The position numbers and the translations under genes are program-made. Below the pieces are notes generated by a model that worked only from the letters and a program-made list of their open reading frames with translations, had not been told where the DNA came from and did no database searches. A stretch of DNA of 20,720 nucleotides from Russula earlei (Eukaryota; Basidiomycota; Agaricomycetes; Russulales; Russulaceae): the NCBI GenBank assembly GCA_025769875.1, contig JAGFNK010000828.1, forward strand, positions 1 through 20,720, written 5' to 3'. Shown here in pieces: positions 19,615 through 20,720 of the stretch (the stretch's first letter is position 1; each line of letters opens with the position of its first letter).

Positions 19615-20290
19615 TGCCTTTTACGTTTTCTCACCTCCCGTTACCCAGTGATATGCCCCTCATCGGTATTCAGTCATCCTCGATGTCACCTCCATACCAT
19701 GCTAACGAGGCGACAATCAGTGAGGGACATCATGCATTTTCAGCCCATTTGAACGCGCAGGTGATCTTCGACCGCGTCATTTTCATTTTCTGCCCAGTTC
19801 TTAGCCTGAGGCTTCCCGCGGCTTCAGTCTTTCCTTCTGACTTCCCGTGATCATTTAAAGAAGTTGTTTCGACTTGGGATCCTCGCATAAATCATTTGTG
19901 CACTTCGCACTACTACTATGCTCACTTACCCTTGGTTGTTTTCTGAAAGAATGCTCGCAATGGGATCATGAATTAATGTCATTCGAAAAGCTGAAGTGTC
20001 TACTGTGGATACGACGCTCTTATGTACCTAGTACTCCTAGCTAGCGGCAATATATGAGGGCGAGGCCGTGAGCGGTTAACGCCGCCGGGCTATGAACCAG
20101 TCGGCGCTCGAGGCGCGACTCGGTTAAGTCACAACAACGATAGCTACCATGTTATTTCAAGCCACCGCATCACCGCATGCTGCGTCAAAAGCATATCATC
20201 GAGTCCACCTCCACTCGATCTTCTGCCCGCATCGAAGCCTCAAATGGCTGGCCGCAGTGGCGTTGAGCGGGGGCGTTCATGATGACGCTC

Positions 20291-20330
20291 GACCGACCGA
20301 CCGACCGACCGACCGTCCGTCCGTCCGTCC
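20291..20330. repeat. Compound microsatellite (GACC)6(GTCC)4
   Basis: Six perfect copies of GACC are followed without a gap by four perfect copies of GTCC. The two units differ by one A-to-T change, which marks a switch of repeat unit inside one tract. Confidence 0.95.
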
Positions 20331-20708
20331 GTGAAGCCAGGATCCAACAACCCCAGAGAACGAGTTCCGTTAGCCGCAGAGGAAGGTTCTCTATCGACGC
20401 GATCCTCGCCAAACACAGAGAACAACGATTCAAACATCGGTGCCGCCACCCACCGCGCATTGCCACGATTTCTCTTGTTGTTGTCCTTTCTCTTGTTCTC
20501 CGGTACAACCGGCAGGAGTGGGGCTCAGGCCGTAGACGTTACGCCCCCGAGCCTGGTACCGTACATGGCCAGGGCGTGTTCGTCCAGTGGTCCTGCCGTG
20601 GGTCGACCGGCGGAGGGGATTGCGCACGCCTATTCAGACCTTAGCTGGTTCCCCGAGCTAAAACGCTTCTTTGATCCGACTTCGTTGTTCTGGCGCTTCT
20701 GCATATGA
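20331..20708 (+). CDS. Unrecognised open frame with a hydrophobic segment, possible exon
   Basis: A 125-codon frame ends at TGA 20706-20708. The frame opens just after two TGA codons at 20280-20285, and its first possible initiator is GTG 20331; the first ATG is far inside (about 20562), so this would be an internal exon or no gene at all. It contains RALPRFLLLLSFLLFS (a possible membrane anchor around residues 43-58) and near the end SWFPELKRFFDPTSLFW. No family is recognised, and the gene may continue beyond the right edge. Confidence 0.2.
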   Translation: MKPGSNNPRERVPLAAEEGSLSTRSSPNTENNDSNIGAATHRALPRFLLLLSFLLFSGTTGRSGAQAVDVTPPSLVPYMARACSSSGPAVGRPAEGIAHAYSDLSWFPELKRFFDPTSLFWRFCI

Positions 20709-20720
20709 GAGATATCGCGC

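Larger units (their letters stand above)
18904..20330. other. Intergenic with two microsatellites, no gene seen
   Basis: Frames here are short or are created by the CTTC repeat (for example the Ser-Phe-Leu-Pro repeats around 19560-19620). A minus-strand frame at 19383-19150 is Lys/Arg/Glu-rich and unrecognised. No splice chain with family content was found. Confidence 0.45.

Noticed and set aside
19560..19850. Open frame through the CTTC repeat as a repeat protein
   Set aside because: The Ser-Phe-Leu-Pro pattern is produced by the microsatellite itself and all three frames stay open through it.
1..20720. A biosynthetic gene cluster, defence island or mobile element spanning the window
   Set aside because: No polyketide or peptide synthase, P450 set, transposase, reverse transcriptase, terminal repeats or CRISPR-like array could be read; the recognisable genes are unrelated in function.

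Overview
The window looks like nuclear DNA of a mushroom-forming basidiomycete (Agaricomycetes). The genes are cut by many short GT-AG introns of about 50-100 nt, families sit in tandem copies, and three relics belong to the DUF6535 family, which is characteristic of these fungi. No rRNA, tRNA, CRISPR array, prophage or bacterial operon structure is visible. All assignments come from reading translations and splice frames by eye; no database search was run.

Layout. 39-1581 (+) holds the 3' part of a fungal auxin-efflux-carrier (AEC/PIN-like) membrane transporter, cut by the left window edge and carrying one apparent frameshift. 2255-3288 (-) and 5852-6866 (-) are two NmrA-like/isoflavone-reductase-like NAD(P)-binding oxidoreductase genes with identical four-exon architecture (123/326/172/228 nt), so they are a tandem duplication. 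Between them, at about 4329-5480 (+), lies a heavily decayed DUF6535 gene. 8407-8972 (+) is a small intact gene whose two main exons each encode one copy of a beta-rich repeat, with a probable N-myristoylation signal. 9980-11032 (-) is a complete four-exon BIG1-like ER membrane protein gene. 12037-12861 (-) is a broken gene for a small membrane-anchored helical protein, perhaps of the 'calcofluor white hypersensitive' type. 13896-15794 (-) is a six-exon C2H2-type zinc-finger transcription factor. 16932-17040 and 18078-18903 (+) are a 5' fragment and a longer decayed copy of DUF6535 genes. The right end has two tetranucleotide microsatellites and a weak open frame.

The genes do not form an obvious pathway or cluster. 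The region mixes housekeeping-type genes (BIG1, AEC transporter, transcription factor) with locally duplicated and decaying accessory genes. The most interesting items are the exon-per-repeat gene at 8407-8972, the NmrA duplication with a DUF6535 relic between the copies, and the recurrence of C-to-T type nonsense changes in the relics. I did not find a clearly new multi-gene system.
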